Source of the DNA: an uncultured Bacteroides sp.
GTDB lineage: Bacteria > Bacteroidota > Bacteroidia > Cytophagales > Cyclobacteriaceae
Length of the DNA: 64,000 bases
Direction: 5' to 3'
Assembly (NCBI GenBank): GCA_902168185.1
Contig: CABHOV010000089.1
Coordinates: 174,081 to 238,080, forward strand
Part shown: piece by piece, positions 8,669 to 17,961 of the stretch
Numbering within the stretch: the first letter of the stretch is position 1
Layout: each line of letters opens with the position of its first letter
Translations under genes and position numbers: made by a program
The notes under the pieces: model-generated
The model's database searches: none
What the model saw: the letters and a program-made list of their open reading frames with translations, nothing else
Told to the model about the DNA's origin: nothing

Positions 8669-9151
8669 ATGAAAAATATCCTTGCTCTCGTACTCATCAC
8701 AGCTTCCCTTTCTACATTCGCGCAAAGCGAAAGCTTCCTTACCCTTAAAGAAAAATTTAGTGATTCCAGAAATGTAACGTCTATCAGCGTAGGTGGATTT
8801 ATACTCCGTACCGCGTTGCTGATTTCAGGTGAGGACGATTACAGAGACGAATTTGGTGATGTTTCCAATGTACGCTTGATCAATATACCTATAGAGGAAC
8901 TTGATAAGCGTAACCTGAAGATCAGTGGCTTCAAAAAAGTACTTCGGAATGACAACTTTGAAGAAGTGGTTTCTGCTTCGGAAGATGGTGAGCACGTTAC
9001 CATATACATGCAGGAGCGCAAAAGAAATAAAAATCTATACTTTCTTTTGATTGAAGGTGAAGACCAGATTCTGGCTATCGAAATAAAGGGCTATCTTGAC
9101 CCTAAGAAATTACTGGAAACAAATTCCAAAGAGCGACTAACAAGTTTATAA
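8669..9151 (+). CDS. DUF4252-like secreted protein (second of three)
   Basis: A 160-residue protein with a signal peptide ending STFA before QSES. It shares the DUF4252 plan: an N-terminal FLTLKEKFSDSRNVTSISVGGFIL segment, a central FKKVLRNDNFEEVVSASEDGEHVTIYMQ, and a final LLIEGEDQILAIEIKGYLD strand pair. It is the most divergent of the three copies. It is 10 bases from the third copy and certainly co-transcribed with it. Three adjacent paralogues suggest local duplication followed by divergence, perhaps as components of one envelope complex. Confidence 0.78.
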   Translation: MKNILALVLITASLSTFAQSESFLTLKEKFSDSRNVTSISVGGFILRTALLISGEDDYRDEFGDVSNVRLINIPIEELDKRNLKISGFKKVLRNDNFEEVVSASEDGEHVTIYMQERKRNKNLYFLLIEGEDQILAIEIKGYLDPKKLLETNSKERLTSL

Positions 9152-9161
9152 ACCCTACTCT

Positions 9162-9671
9162 ATGCGATATATACTTATACTCCTAATGGCAGCAACCCTG
9201 CAATCGGCATGTGCACAAAGCGCCACAACAGAAGCCTTGCAGAAGAAATATAGCGACTCGCGTGCTTTTTACTTTTACAACAATACACTTCGCATGCTCA
9301 ACCAGACGGAGGATAAAGATTTTGATGCGCTGATCAAGGACATCGAAAAGATGAAATTCCTGATGATCGATAAACGCAAGGACTTTGGTGCTGCGGATTA
9401 TAAAAAAATCATTACAAACTATAAATCGGAATCATTCGAAGAGATGATGAGCAGCCGTCACCAGGGAAAAAACTTCGATATTTTTGTAAAGGAAAAGGAT
9501 GGAGATACAAAAGGCATGTTGGTTCTTATAAATGATTCCACAAGTCTTTTTGTACTGGATATAGTAGGCAAGATTGCAATGGATAAAGTGACAAAGCTTT
9601 ACTCTACAATCGGCGAAAGCTCAGAGTTTGGAAAAAGAATACAGGATTTCACAAGGAAGTCTGAAAAATAG
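9162..9671 (+). CDS. DUF4252 lipoprotein (third of three)
   Basis: A 169-residue protein whose signal ends TLQSAC, a plausible lipobox, so this copy may be membrane anchored while the other two are soluble. The DUF4252 pattern is clear: ALQKKYSDSRAFYFYNNTLRML, then IEKMKFLMIDKR, ESFEEMMSSRHQGKNFDIFVKE, and LVLINDSTSLFVLDIVGKI. It starts 10 bases after the second copy. No terminator is evident before the ABC transporter gene 50 bases further on. Confidence 0.82.
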   Translation: MRYILILLMAATLQSACAQSATTEALQKKYSDSRAFYFYNNTLRMLNQTEDKDFDALIKDIEKMKFLMIDKRKDFGAADYKKIITNYKSESFEEMMSSRHQGKNFDIFVKEKDGDTKGMLVLINDSTSLFVLDIVGKIAMDKVTKLYSTIGESSEFGKRIQDFTRKSEK

Positions 9672-9720
9672 TGTAATTCTTTTCTGATCTCAACTACTTA
9701 TTCATAAACTATATATTCCC

Positions 9721-10611
9721 TTGGAAGCAGTCCTCTCAATAAAAAATCTCACAAAGAATTTCGGCAGAATAAAAGCTGTGAACAACCTGTCATTGGAAGT
9801 AAAACCCGGACAGGTTTTTGGCATGCTCGGCCCGAACGGAAGTGGTAAGACTACAACACTCGGAATGCTGATGGGCGTTGTAAATCCAACAGGAGGAGAA
9901 TTCACCTGGTTTGGTGAAGAGCCCACGCACCATGTCAGAAAAAAAATAGGAGCCGTGCTTGAGCATCCTATATTCTATCCATACCTCAGCGGACAGAAAA
10001 ACCTGGAGCTAAATGCAATGATCAAGCAATGTCCTGAAGCAAACATTCCAAAAGTGTTGGAACTCGTGGAGTTGCTCGATCGTAAAGACGATAAGTATAA
10101 AACATATTCCCTGGGTATGAAGCAGCGCCTGGCAATAGCCTCTGCGTTGTTAAACGACCCGACTGTACTCATTCTGGATGAACCAACCAACGGTCTCGAT
10201 CCAATGGGAATCGCAGAGATCCGTGAGCTCATTAAGAAAATTGCCGCTAACGGCAAGACTATAATTTTAGCAAGTCACTTGCTCGATGAAGTTCAGAAAG
10301 TGTGTACACACTTTGCTGTCTTGAAAAAAGGCAATCTGGTACACTATGGCCCGGTAGATGAAGTTGGTAAAGGTGAAGAGACTGTGGAGGTATTGGCAGA
10401 AGTTGAAAACTTCAACGAATTGTTGCTGTCCTTTGCCGGTACATCTTCTATCAATCGTGAAAACGGCAGCTACCAGGTAGCGATGCGCGATGGCTTTCAT
10501 AGCAAAGACTTGAATAAGTTCTTGTTCGAGAAAGGTGTTGTGGCGTCACACCTGATCACCCGGAAGAAAACACTCGAGAAACAATTTATCGAGATCCTGG
10601 CTAGTTCCTGA
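9721..10611 (+). CDS. ABC transporter ATP-binding protein
   Basis: A 296-residue ATPase with Walker A GPNGSGKT, signature SLGMKQRL and Walker B TVLILDEPTNGLD, followed by the switch histidine in ILASHLLDEV. A C-terminal extension of about 80 residues is typical of drug- or antibiotic-type exporters (CcmA/DrrA-like). The start codon appears to be TTG at 9721, because the first in-frame ATG lies inside the Walker A region. No Shine-Dalgarno sequence is visible before it. The permease gene follows 61 bases later. The substrate is unknown. Confidence 0.9.
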   Translation: MEAVLSIKNLTKNFGRIKAVNNLSLEVKPGQVFGMLGPNGSGKTTTLGMLMGVVNPTGGEFTWFGEEPTHHVRKKIGAVLEHPIFYPYLSGQKNLELNAMIKQCPEANIPKVLELVELLDRKDDKYKTYSLGMKQRLAIASALLNDPTVLILDEPTNGLDPMGIAEIRELIKKIAANGKTIILASHLLDEVQKVCTHFAVLKKGNLVHYGPVDEVGKGEETVEVLAEVENFNELLLSFAGTSSINRENGSYQVAMRDGFHSKDLNKFLFEKGVVASHLITRKKTLEKQFIEILASS

Positions 10612-10672
10612 TAACCTCCGGTCGCGCGTTACTCATTCTTAATTCCTATATATACTCCTGGTAACTATAAAT

Positions 10673-11476
10673 ATGTTGCACCTTCTCAAAATCGATCTAA
10701 AGAAAATGACGAGCTACCGTACCTTCTGGGTAATTGGTGGTTTATACTTTTTAACGCTTGGGCTAGGGGCCGCTAGCGGAATGGAGTTTTTGAAATGGCT
10801 CGCAAGGACGTTCGAGGATTTTGGACAGAAACTTAACATCAACAGAATTCCGTTATATCATTTCCCGGATGTATGGCTTAACCTCATCTGGAGTGCTGGA
10901 CTTTTAAAAATAGTGCTTGGCGTTTTGATTGTTATCTCGGTAACGAATGAATATACCTATCGTACGCTACGGCAAAATGTTATCGATGGACTAAGCCGCG
11001 CTGAATTCCTGACCTCGAAAATTCTAACGAATCTGTTGCTGAGTCTGATCAGTGTTGCTATGATTTTTGTGATCGGTCTTATCACCGGTATGATCTATAG
11101 CCCTTCGCTTGAGATTGGCCAAATGATTACCGACCTGGAATTTTTTCCCGCCTACTTCCTTGAGTTATTCTTCTTCCTGTCGTTTGCACTGATGTTGGGT
11201 ATATTGATCCAACGTGCCGGTCTTACCATCATTGTTCTTTTACTTTTCCCTGCTATCGAAGGAATCATCGCAGCGAAAGTAGATAACTATGCTCCATGGT
11301 TAATACCATATTTTCCAATGCGTTCGATCTGGTATTTGATTGAGTGGCCGTTTCCCCGCTATGCATTTCAGGAGATTCAGGATTACGTAAAGCTGAGTTC
11401 TGCTATTATCGTAATTGTGTGGACAGCATTATTTAATTACTTCAGCTACCTCAAATTGAAGCGCGCAGACATCTGA
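10673..11476 (+). CDS. ABC transporter permease (ABC-2 type)
   Basis: A 267-residue membrane protein with six hydrophobic helices: about 19-38, 73-92, 120-142, 160-180, 185-205 and 238-258. The cytoplasmic EYTYRTLRQNVIDGLSRAEFLTSK loop is the coupling region characteristic of ABC-2 permeases. It is the partner of the preceding ATPase gene. The pair resembles bacitracin/gliding-type exporters of Bacteroidota. No substrate can be assigned. Confidence 0.85.
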   Translation: MLHLLKIDLKKMTSYRTFWVIGGLYFLTLGLGAASGMEFLKWLARTFEDFGQKLNINRIPLYHFPDVWLNLIWSAGLLKIVLGVLIVISVTNEYTYRTLRQNVIDGLSRAEFLTSKILTNLLLSLISVAMIFVIGLITGMIYSPSLEIGQMITDLEFFPAYFLELFFFLSFALMLGILIQRAGLTIIVLLLFPAIEGIIAAKVDNYAPWLIPYFPMRSIWYLIEWPFPRYAFQEIQDYVKLSSAIIVIVWTALFNYFSYLKLKRADI

Positions 11477-11517
11477 TTGGAAGTTCACGGGCTGGCCTAT
11501 ATATTCTTGCAGGCATT

Positions 11518-11557
11518 CAGAAAATCAATGCAATCGCTTTTGAAAGCAAATTTTCTG
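11518..11557. other. Nested hairpin in spacer before SemiSWEET gene
   Basis: An outer inverted repeat CAGAAAAT / ATTTTCTG encloses an inner GCTTT / AAAGC stem. The 3' side overlaps a direct repeat of TGCAATCG (11529 and 11556). It has no T tract after it, so it may be an RNA structure or a protein site rather than a terminator. Confidence 0.35.
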
Positions 11558-11667
11558 CAATCGTTTTAAATAGAAAGTAGAGTAATAAAATTACATGGAT
11601 GGTCAACCACCGCAACGTTTGATTAATTTTGCCGTGTATTAGATTGAATAAGACCTCTACGACAATT

Positions 11668-11925
11668 ATGAATATGATTCAGCTTTTAGGATTACTGGCC
11701 GGTGGTTGTACTACCATCGCTTTTTTGCCACAGGTTATTAAGACCTGGAAATCCCGCTCTGCAAAAGATCTTTCACTCAGCATGTTTTCTATCTTTTGTA
11801 TAGGCGTTATGTTATGGCTCATCTACGGCATTATGGTGCAGGATATACCGGTTATTGCTGCGAATATGCTTACGCTGATGCTTGCTTCTACATTGCTATA
11901 CTTTAAGCTCCGCTTTAAAGAGTAA
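11668..11925 (+). CDS. SemiSWEET sugar transporter (MtN3/saliva, PQ-loop)
   Basis: An 85-residue membrane protein with three helices. The PQ-loop motif is visible in AFLPQVIKTWKSRSAKDLSLSM (about residues 18-40), and the third helix ends in YFKLRFKE. SemiSWEETs dimerise and move sugars down their gradient across the inner membrane. The start was set at the ATG at 11668, which gives the usual family length; the upstream frame adds a non-homologous extension. Its 3' end overlaps the 3' end of the convergent permease gene by 11 bases. Confidence 0.9.
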   Translation: MNMIQLLGLLAGGCTTIAFLPQVIKTWKSRSAKDLSLSMFSIFCIGVMLWLIYGIMVQDIPVIAANMLTLMLASTLLYFKLRFKE

Positions 11926-13618
11926 GCTGCTCCCAGCGCGTGCGTTTATACGAACGCAGTAAAAGGAATATCAAACCTATCTGTACAGGCATTACTGCCC
12001 ATTGGATCATCGGCTGTTTGGATAACAGATAATGTGCGAAGCCGAGTAAACCAATAAGGAAGAACGTAATGAAGGCGCGCGCTATATTACCCGACTGGCT
12101 GCGTACGTTTGGTGCCATTGAAAATGGCAGATGACGTTTGTTGATCAGGGATAGCGTGAGCAGCATCAGGAAGTTGTTAAAAATTCCGAAGACTATATCT
12201 TCTGCTGCGCGGATTCCCCAGATAGCAAGTATAATGATACTGATGCCCAGGTAAGCCGGTATAAATAATCTCACAAAGATAGCCTTCAAAGTTCCGGAAA
12301 GAATCTCTCCCGGTTTGTCAAGAGGCGTTGAGAAGTATACCCAGCTGGCTTTAAAGTCATCGGAATATGGAATTTCATGCAAAGCCACTTGCAATACCAT
12401 AAACGTCAGATAAATCAACACGATATGATATTCAGTATTTGGAAGATTATGCCAGGTGTCAGCAAAATCTTTTTTGCCCTGCATCATAAAGATTAATCCG
12501 AAAACTAATATATACCCGAAGGCAGGGTAAATTTTCAGCTTGAGTTTCCGGTCGCGTCCCAGTATTTTATAGATCACATCAAAAGCGCCTTGCTCGAATG
12601 GATTGCTTGTAATCCAGGTTGAGATCTTATCAACGAAACTTTCCTTTTCTGTTTTTACTTTTTGCACCTGCTCACTGCTCGCGCCCATCGATCCGAGTTT
12701 TTTACTGAATACAGGGGAGAGATATTTATTTACCAGGTATGCGCCTGTTACCGGCAGAACAAGTGCGCAGAAGGTAAGCCCTATATGTGCGCCATCCAAC
12801 AAATGAAAATGAATGGATTCCATTGCTCCGGCCATCCACACCGGTGGAAGTAAGAAATGCCACCAATGGACTTCGAATATATACTGTTCTATATCCATAC
12901 GTTCCATAACACGGGGTAAGATCTGATAGCCACCCATAATAGATATAGCCATGATGATCTGGAAGTAATTGATGATGTTTTTAAGCTTCTCTTCACTGGC
13001 AAATTGCATCACCAGCAAATAGAAAGTATTGGTAAGAAATACAGCGGTTAAAACAGACAACACTATGGCCAGTAAAAAGAAAACAAAGAGCACTATACCG
13101 TATTTTATAATCACGACAAGGGCTGGCAAAAGCGAGAGGCCTATAGCAAGCTGGCCGAGATATAGCAGAATGTGAGTGAGGCGAGCAGCGAACAATGTCT
13201 GTCCATTGACAGGACGTGGCAGAATTATGGTGTTATCGCTTGTATCCAGAAGTATAGATGAGAAATCAGTGATCAAAGTCATGGAGATCATAACAATGAT
13301 GTAGCTGAAAAATACAATCATGGAAAGTATAAAGGAGGGAATCATGTATAGCGCCAGCGCTACAAATATTCCAAATATACTATAGACCACCAGCGTCATA
13401 ATGAAGGCATTGCCGGGTTCCTTATCGGTTTTGCGCCTGTAAGAAACGCCCTGCCTTCGATTGTCCATCATCAGTTTTATATCGACTATCGCACGGAGTT
13501 GTTCATAGTCGGCACCAAGCCGCGTGTAAAGCCCGCGAAACAAATCCAGAAATTTTAAAAGAGTGGTATTCATGCTGCTGCTATTGGTAAGTTGAAACGT
13601 ACGCTCATTAATTTTCAA
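11915..13618 (-). CDS. Large ABC transporter membrane protein
   Basis: A protein of up to 567 residues with many hydrophobic helices in two clusters (about 90-260 and 370-560), separated by a charged loop near 320-360 (SEQVQKVKTEKESFVDKIS). It is encoded directly after an ABC ATPase and must be its membrane partner. The 567-residue frame begins with TTG at 13618, overlapping the ATPase end by 11 bases. An ATG at 13573 (MNTTLLKFLDLFRGLY) is the alternative and looks more natural. The transported substrate is unknown. This large type is common in Bacteroidota and differs from the small ABC-2 permease nearby. Confidence 0.78.
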   Translation of the reverse strand: MKINERTFQLTNSSSMNTTLLKFLDLFRGLYTRLGADYEQLRAIVDIKLMMDNRRQGVSYRRKTDKEPGNAFIMTLVVYSIFGIFVALALYMIPSFILSMIVFFSYIIVMISMTLITDFSSILLDTSDNTIILPRPVNGQTLFAARLTHILLYLGQLAIGLSLLPALVVIIKYGIVLFVFFLLAIVLSVLTAVFLTNTFYLLVMQFASEEKLKNIINYFQIIMAISIMGGYQILPRVMERMDIEQYIFEVHWWHFLLPPVWMAGAMESIHFHLLDGAHIGLTFCALVLPVTGAYLVNKYLSPVFSKKLGSMGASSEQVQKVKTEKESFVDKISTWITSNPFEQGAFDVIYKILGRDRKLKLKIYPAFGYILVFGLIFMMQGKKDFADTWHNLPNTEYHIVLIYLTFMVLQVALHEIPYSDDFKASWVYFSTPLDKPGEILSGTLKAIFVRLFIPAYLGISIIILAIWGIRAAEDIVFGIFNNFLMLLTLSLINKRHLPFSMAPNVRSQSGNIARAFITFFLIGLLGFAHYLLSKQPMIQWAVMPVQIGLIFLLLRSYKRTRWEQLTL

Positions 13619-14384
13619 GTATATTAATGAACTGCCCCGCAGCCGTACTATGCTCTTTGTTTCCGGTTAGTTCGGTGAAAATATTTTCGAGTGATCCTCT
13701 GGCCTGTGTATTCAACTCTTCAAAAGTACCGTTAGCAATCATCTCTCCTTTATTGATGATCATAATGCGATCTGATATTTTTTCAACCACGTCCATTAAA
13801 TGCGAGCTGTAAAATATAGTTTTGCCCCCGCGCTTTAGTTGTGTTAATATTTCTTTCACCAGGATCACAGCATTCGCATCCAATCCCGAAAGCGGTTCAT
13901 CTAAGAATAAAATCGATGGATTATGGATCATGCCTGCGATGAGCAATACTTTTTGTCGCATACCTTTTGAAAAGGTAGTCATGCGCGCGTCCGTATAGTT
14001 ACCCAGCTCAAATACATTTAGAAGTTCCTTGGCTTTTTTATCAACAGCCGTCCGTTCCATTTTATATAGTTGTCCAATGAAGTGAAGATACTCAACCGGT
14101 GTCAGCGTATCATATAGTGCAGCATTCTCAGGAATATAGCCGATCTTCCGTTTTACTTCCAGCGCGTTTTTACGGATATCAAGTCCCAATACCGAAGCCT
14201 CTCCATCATAGTCTGGAATAATACCCGTCAGTATTTTGATCGTAGTACTTTTACCTGCTCCGTTTGGTCCGATATAGCCGATGATTTCACCAGCGTTCAC
14301 CGTCAGGTTAATATTTTTGAGAACGGGGACTTCATATGTTTTAGAAAGATTTGATGTCGTTATTACAGGCGATAAGCTTTCCAT
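13608..14384 (-). CDS. ABC transporter ATP-binding protein
   Basis: A 258-residue ATPase with Walker A GPNGAGKST, signature FSKGMRQKVL and Walker B SILFLDEPLSGLD, then a switch histidine in YSSHLMDVV. It is the first gene of a two-gene exporter unit with the large membrane protein downstream. The short C-terminus (about 20 residues after the core) differs from the extended ATPase at 9.7 kb, so the two transporters are not recent duplicates. Confidence 0.9.
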   Translation of the reverse strand: MESLSPVITTSNLSKTYEVPVLKNINLTVNAGEIIGYIGPNGAGKSTTIKILTGIIPDYDGEASVLGLDIRKNALEVKRKIGYIPENAALYDTLTPVEYLHFIGQLYKMERTAVDKKAKELLNVFELGNYTDARMTTFSKGMRQKVLLIAGMIHNPSILFLDEPLSGLDANAVILVKEILTQLKRGGKTIFYSSHLMDVVEKISDRIMIINKGEMIANGTFEELNTQARGSLENIFTELTGNKEHSTAAGQFINILEN

Positions 14385-14489
14385 AAATTTTGCAGAGATG
14401 ATCTGTGTCAGGTTGATTACAAGATAGAAAATAATTTAAAAATTAACCTATATATGTGTGGAGTGGTGAAGCATCTCCTATATACGTCT

Positions 14490-15035
14490 TTAGTCTGGTG
14501 CGATTAGCTTCTCAAATTCAAGTAAGGCTTCATATGGATCTCCTGCCAGTTGTAATGCTACTGCAAATGCAGGCTCTGTTTTTAATCCTGATTGTTTGAA
14601 GTGAAAAACCCGCTCTTTCAATTCAGTTCCATAGCGCTGAAGTAAATAATATTCTACGCGTAAATGTCTATAGGCATATTGATTTTCTACTGGAGTTTGC
14701 TGCGCGAAGATTTCAAATAAAAAATGTCTCCATTGGAACCTTACAATAACAGATTGTGTTTGCCGAATGCTTTTCCTCTCCATTGTGAAATCATCATAAG
14801 CAGAGAATTCCTCAATAATGACATTTTGGAATTGTGTCAAATCTGCAGCATTGCAAATTATGTCTAAATCACTTTTCCCATCTATATAAAGATCGAGCGG
14901 TAACGTACCTGCCAACACGGCATTAAAATCTTTTAATTTCGATAGTATACCAATGTCTTTTAAAATTCTCCATCCCTGTTGCTGGATGTTTGAACCTTTC
15001 GATAAGTACTCTATGTTTTTAAAATCGGGTAGCAT
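14490..15035 (-). CDS. DUF4269 nucleotidyltransferase-like protein
   Basis: A 181-residue soluble protein of the DUF4269 family. The segment VLAGTLPLDLYIDGKSDLDIICNA (about 40-63) resembles the G-S...D-x-D active region of minimal nucleotidyltransferases, but the first part reads GTLPLDL rather than GS. Catalytic activity is therefore uncertain. The C-terminal GDPYEALLEF segment is conserved in the family. It is a single gene with a 105-base spacer upstream of the ABC unit and no obvious partners. Confidence 0.75.
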   Translation of the reverse strand: MLPDFKNIEYLSKGSNIQQQGWRILKDIGILSKLKDFNAVLAGTLPLDLYIDGKSDLDIICNAADLTQFQNVIIEEFSAYDDFTMERKSIRQTQSVIVRFQWRHFLFEIFAQQTPVENQYAYRHLRVEYYLLQRYGTELKERVFHFKQSGLKTEPAFAVALQLAGDPYEALLEFEKLIAPD

Positions 15036-15144
15036 ATATCTTTTTCAAGATAGCCAAATTGTCTAAATCAAATGTCGTTTTGGCTGAGATGTTAAGTTGG
15101 TATAGGTATTGAGTTACAAGAAAATCAAGAAGGAGAAAATAACA

Positions 15145-15525
15145 ATGGACAATAAAAAATTTCAGGATTTATTAACCTCCGTGGATGTGTTGAATACGTT
15201 GCATGGAGGAATCAGCGAACCGGTCTTATCACTGCGTCAGCAGTCAGGCGGCCGTGAAGTACGCGTTCGGGTTCCCGGTATAGATAAAGAAACTTTGCAA
15301 GTTGAAGTTCATAACAACATGCTTTCGGTTTTTTATCTTATTCCTATCGATACTGCAGGGAAGGTTATAAACATGCCATTGGTAGTATATAACAAAGCTA
15401 TACCTTATTTTATCGATATAAGTGCTATTAAAGCTGTATTCGAAGAAGACGAGCTGGTGGTCCAATTACCATACAATAAGCTGTCGAGCGGATACAACAA
15501 AAAGATACAGATAGGTGAAGAGTAA
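15145..15525 (+). CDS. Small heat shock protein, Hsp20/alpha-crystallin family
   Basis: A 126-residue chaperone-like protein. The alpha-crystallin core begins near residue 30 (GGREVRVRVPGIDKETLQVEVHNNMLSVFY) and ends with DELVVQLPYNKLSS. The usual I-x-I/V motif is represented by the C-terminal IQIGEE. The start at 15145 is chosen for the strong AAGGAG ribosome-binding site at 15130-15135, which is unusual in this genome and suggests efficient translation. A strong terminator follows, so the gene is monocistronic. Confidence 0.85.
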   Translation: MDNKKFQDLLTSVDVLNTLHGGISEPVLSLRQQSGGREVRVRVPGIDKETLQVEVHNNMLSVFYLIPIDTAGKVINMPLVVYNKAIPYFIDISAIKAVFEEDELVVQLPYNKLSSGYNKKIQIGEE

Positions 15526-15556
15526 ATAGTTAACAGGTGAGTTAGTTTTTTGAGGT

Positions 15557-15592
15557 CAGTCGTCTGCAGAAATGCAGGCGACTGTTTTTTTT
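15557..15592 (+). terminator. Rho-independent terminator after Hsp20 gene
   Basis: A 12-base stem CAGTCGTCTGCA / TGCAGGCGACTG (one T-G pair) with a GAAA loop is followed by eight T residues on the + strand. The convergent DUF1990 gene ends 12 bases beyond it. Confidence 0.9.
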
Positions 15593-15604
15593 GTGATGTA
15601 TAGC

Positions 15605-16192
15605 TTAAGATTTAGGAACACGCAATTGTAAGTATATCTGCCTCTTTACATTTTTCAGGGCTTGTTTTGTACAGAATGCCTGATATGGTAATGTAAAAAC
15701 TACGCCCGCTAATTTTGTTAACCAGCTTCCCGGTTCTGAAAATGTGTGAATGGCAAAGAACAATCCATCTTTGCGTTGCTCTAGTGTAAATGTAGATATA
15801 CCCTTCTCTGCATGTCCTTCTATAGTTTCATAGCTAAAACCTTGGCGTGTCGGCTCCTTAATAATTGAATTGATCCTGACACCAAAGACAACTTTTAGGG
15901 AAGAAAATTTTAACGGTGGCAAAAACACTTGCTGCAGAATAGTATCGCCAACCGCTATAGTTCTGCGCTCCATGTCCCATTGTGTTTTACTCGTGAGAAT
16001 ATTTTCGGGGAAGATTTTATACCCGAATAGAAAATCAAGGTTCACTTCATCCAGACTCCGTGCATCAGTAATGTGGATTTGTGTAATTTTTTCAATAAGC
16101 TTTTCGCGATTATAAGCTATAACCGGTTTTGTCATCAATACTTTTAAATAACGATCAAAATTATTTTTTTGATCCGCTATATAGATCTGCAT
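15605..16192 (-). CDS. DUF1990 family protein
   Basis: A 195-residue protein. Family features are VGDTILQQVFLPPLKFSSLKVVFGVRIN (about 88-116), the aromatic GFSYETIEGHAEKGISTFTLEQ stretch, and the FSEPGSWLTKLAGVVFTLPYQAFCTKQALKN end. DUF1990 proteins have a hotdog- or START-like beta fold of unknown function. The spacer to the DUF1361 gene upstream is 33 bases, so the two are probably co-transcribed. Confidence 0.8.
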   Translation of the reverse strand: MQIYIADQKNNFDRYLKVLMTKPVIAYNREKLIEKITQIHITDARSLDEVNLDFLFGYKIFPENILTSKTQWDMERRTIAVGDTILQQVFLPPLKFSSLKVVFGVRINSIIKEPTRQGFSYETIEGHAEKGISTFTLEQRKDGLFFAIHTFSEPGSWLTKLAGVVFTLPYQAFCTKQALKNVKRQIYLQLRVPKS

Positions 16193-16225
16193 TCTATTTT
16201 TTTAATAATTGTAAAGTGAAGGTAA

Positions 16226-16906
16226 TCACCTTCGTGTATAAACCCTTGAGAACTGCAGCAATAGTATATATCCTAACAGAAGAAAGGTAGAAAACAGAAT
16301 GGTTACACCGTATGTCTGCGGATGTTTGAACGGATTTAAAAGATGCGTTGCTATATCATGTAACAAATGTGTAGGCGATGAAATAACATCCCAGCTATTC
16401 CAGCGGAGGTAACGGCCCAGATAAATTCCAAATCCCGCCAGAAGCAAACTGCCGATCGATATCAGCCAGCCTACAGAAGCATGAAAGCGCGTAGTAAATA
16501 CAGCTTGTATATCCATCATCGATGCAAAGCCAAGCATCAGTCCATTCCATGCGAAGAACAAAATAAGCGCGAGATCATACCAATACGGCACTCCGGCCCG
16601 AGGTCTCAGGTGAAAAAGATCGGTAAGAATATAGGGAGCGTTCGGGAAGAAGCACAACCATGCCATGAATGGAATCCACAGCCATATACTTTGTTTGATT
16701 TTGTGATGATATAATACGAGAAGCGTGCTGATCATATAGGGCACAAGCGCCAGAAATATATTCCAAACCAGGAAAACGAATGTGACTTTATCGGTGTACT
16801 GGACTCGGAAGGCAACCAGTGTTACGCACAGTATAGTAGTAAGTGAAAAAACAAGCAGGATATAAAGTCTGTTCGTTTCTTTCAGACGATGGAAGATGGT
16901 GATCAT
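16226..16906 (-). CDS. DUF1361 membrane protein
   Basis: A 226-residue inner membrane protein with about seven helices. The DUF1361 signature is seen around FPNAPYILTDLFHLRPR (about 87-103) and WYDLALILFFAWNGLMLGFASM. These proteins have no proven function. It is the first gene of a pair with DUF1990. Confidence 0.85.
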   Translation of the reverse strand: MITIFHRLKETNRLYILLVFSLTTILCVTLVAFRVQYTDKVTFVFLVWNIFLALVPYMISTLLVLYHHKIKQSIWLWIPFMAWLCFFPNAPYILTDLFHLRPRAGVPYWYDLALILFFAWNGLMLGFASMMDIQAVFTTRFHASVGWLISIGSLLLAGFGIYLGRYLRWNSWDVISSPTHLLHDIATHLLNPFKHPQTYGVTILFSTFLLLGYILLLQFSRVYTRR

Positions 16907-17053
16907 AAGGGCGTGGGATTATACCACCTGTTCACGCAGAACTATGGCAGCGGGTTTTGCCGTTGGACGGTTAATTTATGCTGACTGGCTTTTTTCACCT
17001 TGTCGAAGTCATGCAAAACCCCTGCATTATATAGTAGGAAAGTATAGCGCGCC

Positions 17054-17887
17054 TTATAGGGCTGGCATTTTTTCTTTTATTCCTTCCAGCATTGTAACCA
17101 GACTTACGATTTGAGTGTTGGATGATTTCTTCAATTCGTCCAGCACGAGCGCAGAAATTAACTTGGGCCAGAATAACGAAGAGTTTACATCACCGCCTTT
17201 TTCTTCGATCGCAGTTATGCGTTCAGCCAAAACTGTACGAAGTGATTCCGGAACAGCAGGGTCTTGTGAAAGCACTTTAAATTTTTGTAACCCCTGCTGC
17301 ATCCGCTTCGCCTGGATGTCGGCTATAGCATCTGTTAATTGATAAGGCCAATGTATACCGGTCTCATTGGCAAAACCTGCCCAATAGAATTTCGATTGAT
17401 TAAAGTCCTTTTCATAGACTTTAGCGAGTCCTAGCATCATGTAAAATACCGTTGCTTCATACTGAATACCAGAGTGAGGTTTCCGAAGCTGGCGTTTCGC
17501 GAGCAGCGATTCTTCATGCGCCAATGTATCCCATCCTTGTTCATACATCGCGATGGAGCGAAGCGACTGTGCCAGATAGCGTACATCTTCATCTTTACTC
17601 TCTTGCGCCAGGTCAGCTTCAGCAAAAGCCATCGCAGGCTTTTTAGAGATAGTCCAAAGATACCCGAGGAGCAAATGCGCATACTCAGTTTTTATTGGGG
17701 CTACCGAGTCTGGTAACTCATGATTATATAGCGTTACCGCGGGAGCCACCGTTGCGGAAGAAGTTGCTTTATACGTTTTATAGGTAAAGCTTGAGGTGGT
17801 TTCTTCGTAAAGCTCGCGCTCAGTTTTATCGGCTGAACAGGAAAATAAGAATAACAATACAATTAACAGGAGCGCTTTGTTTTTCAC
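17054..17887 (-). CDS. Lipoprotein of unknown function, helical repeat type
   Basis: A 277-residue protein with a lipoprotein signal (LLFLFSCS, Cys17). The mature part is mostly amphipathic helices with TPR-like spacing (HLLLGYLWTISKKPAMAFAEADLAQ, then FYMMLGLAKVYEKDFNQSKFYWAGF). A final helical block ends KKSSNTQIVSLVTMLEGIKEKM. I do not recognise the family. The gene stands alone between DUF1361 (147 bases) and another lipoprotein gene (74 bases). Confidence 0.65.
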   Translation of the reverse strand: MKNKALLLIVLLFLFSCSADKTERELYEETTSSFTYKTYKATSSATVAPAVTLYNHELPDSVAPIKTEYAHLLLGYLWTISKKPAMAFAEADLAQESKDEDVRYLAQSLRSIAMYEQGWDTLAHEESLLAKRQLRKPHSGIQYEATVFYMMLGLAKVYEKDFNQSKFYWAGFANETGIHWPYQLTDAIADIQAKRMQQGLQKFKVLSQDPAVPESLRTVLAERITAIEEKGGDVNSSLFWPKLISALVLDELKKSSNTQIVSLVTMLEGIKEKMPAL

Positions 17888-17961
17888 AAGGTATAGATTT
17901 AGTATAAATGATGTGTAGTGATGTAATCGATCTATATATAGATGTAGTGGGGATGGCTATA

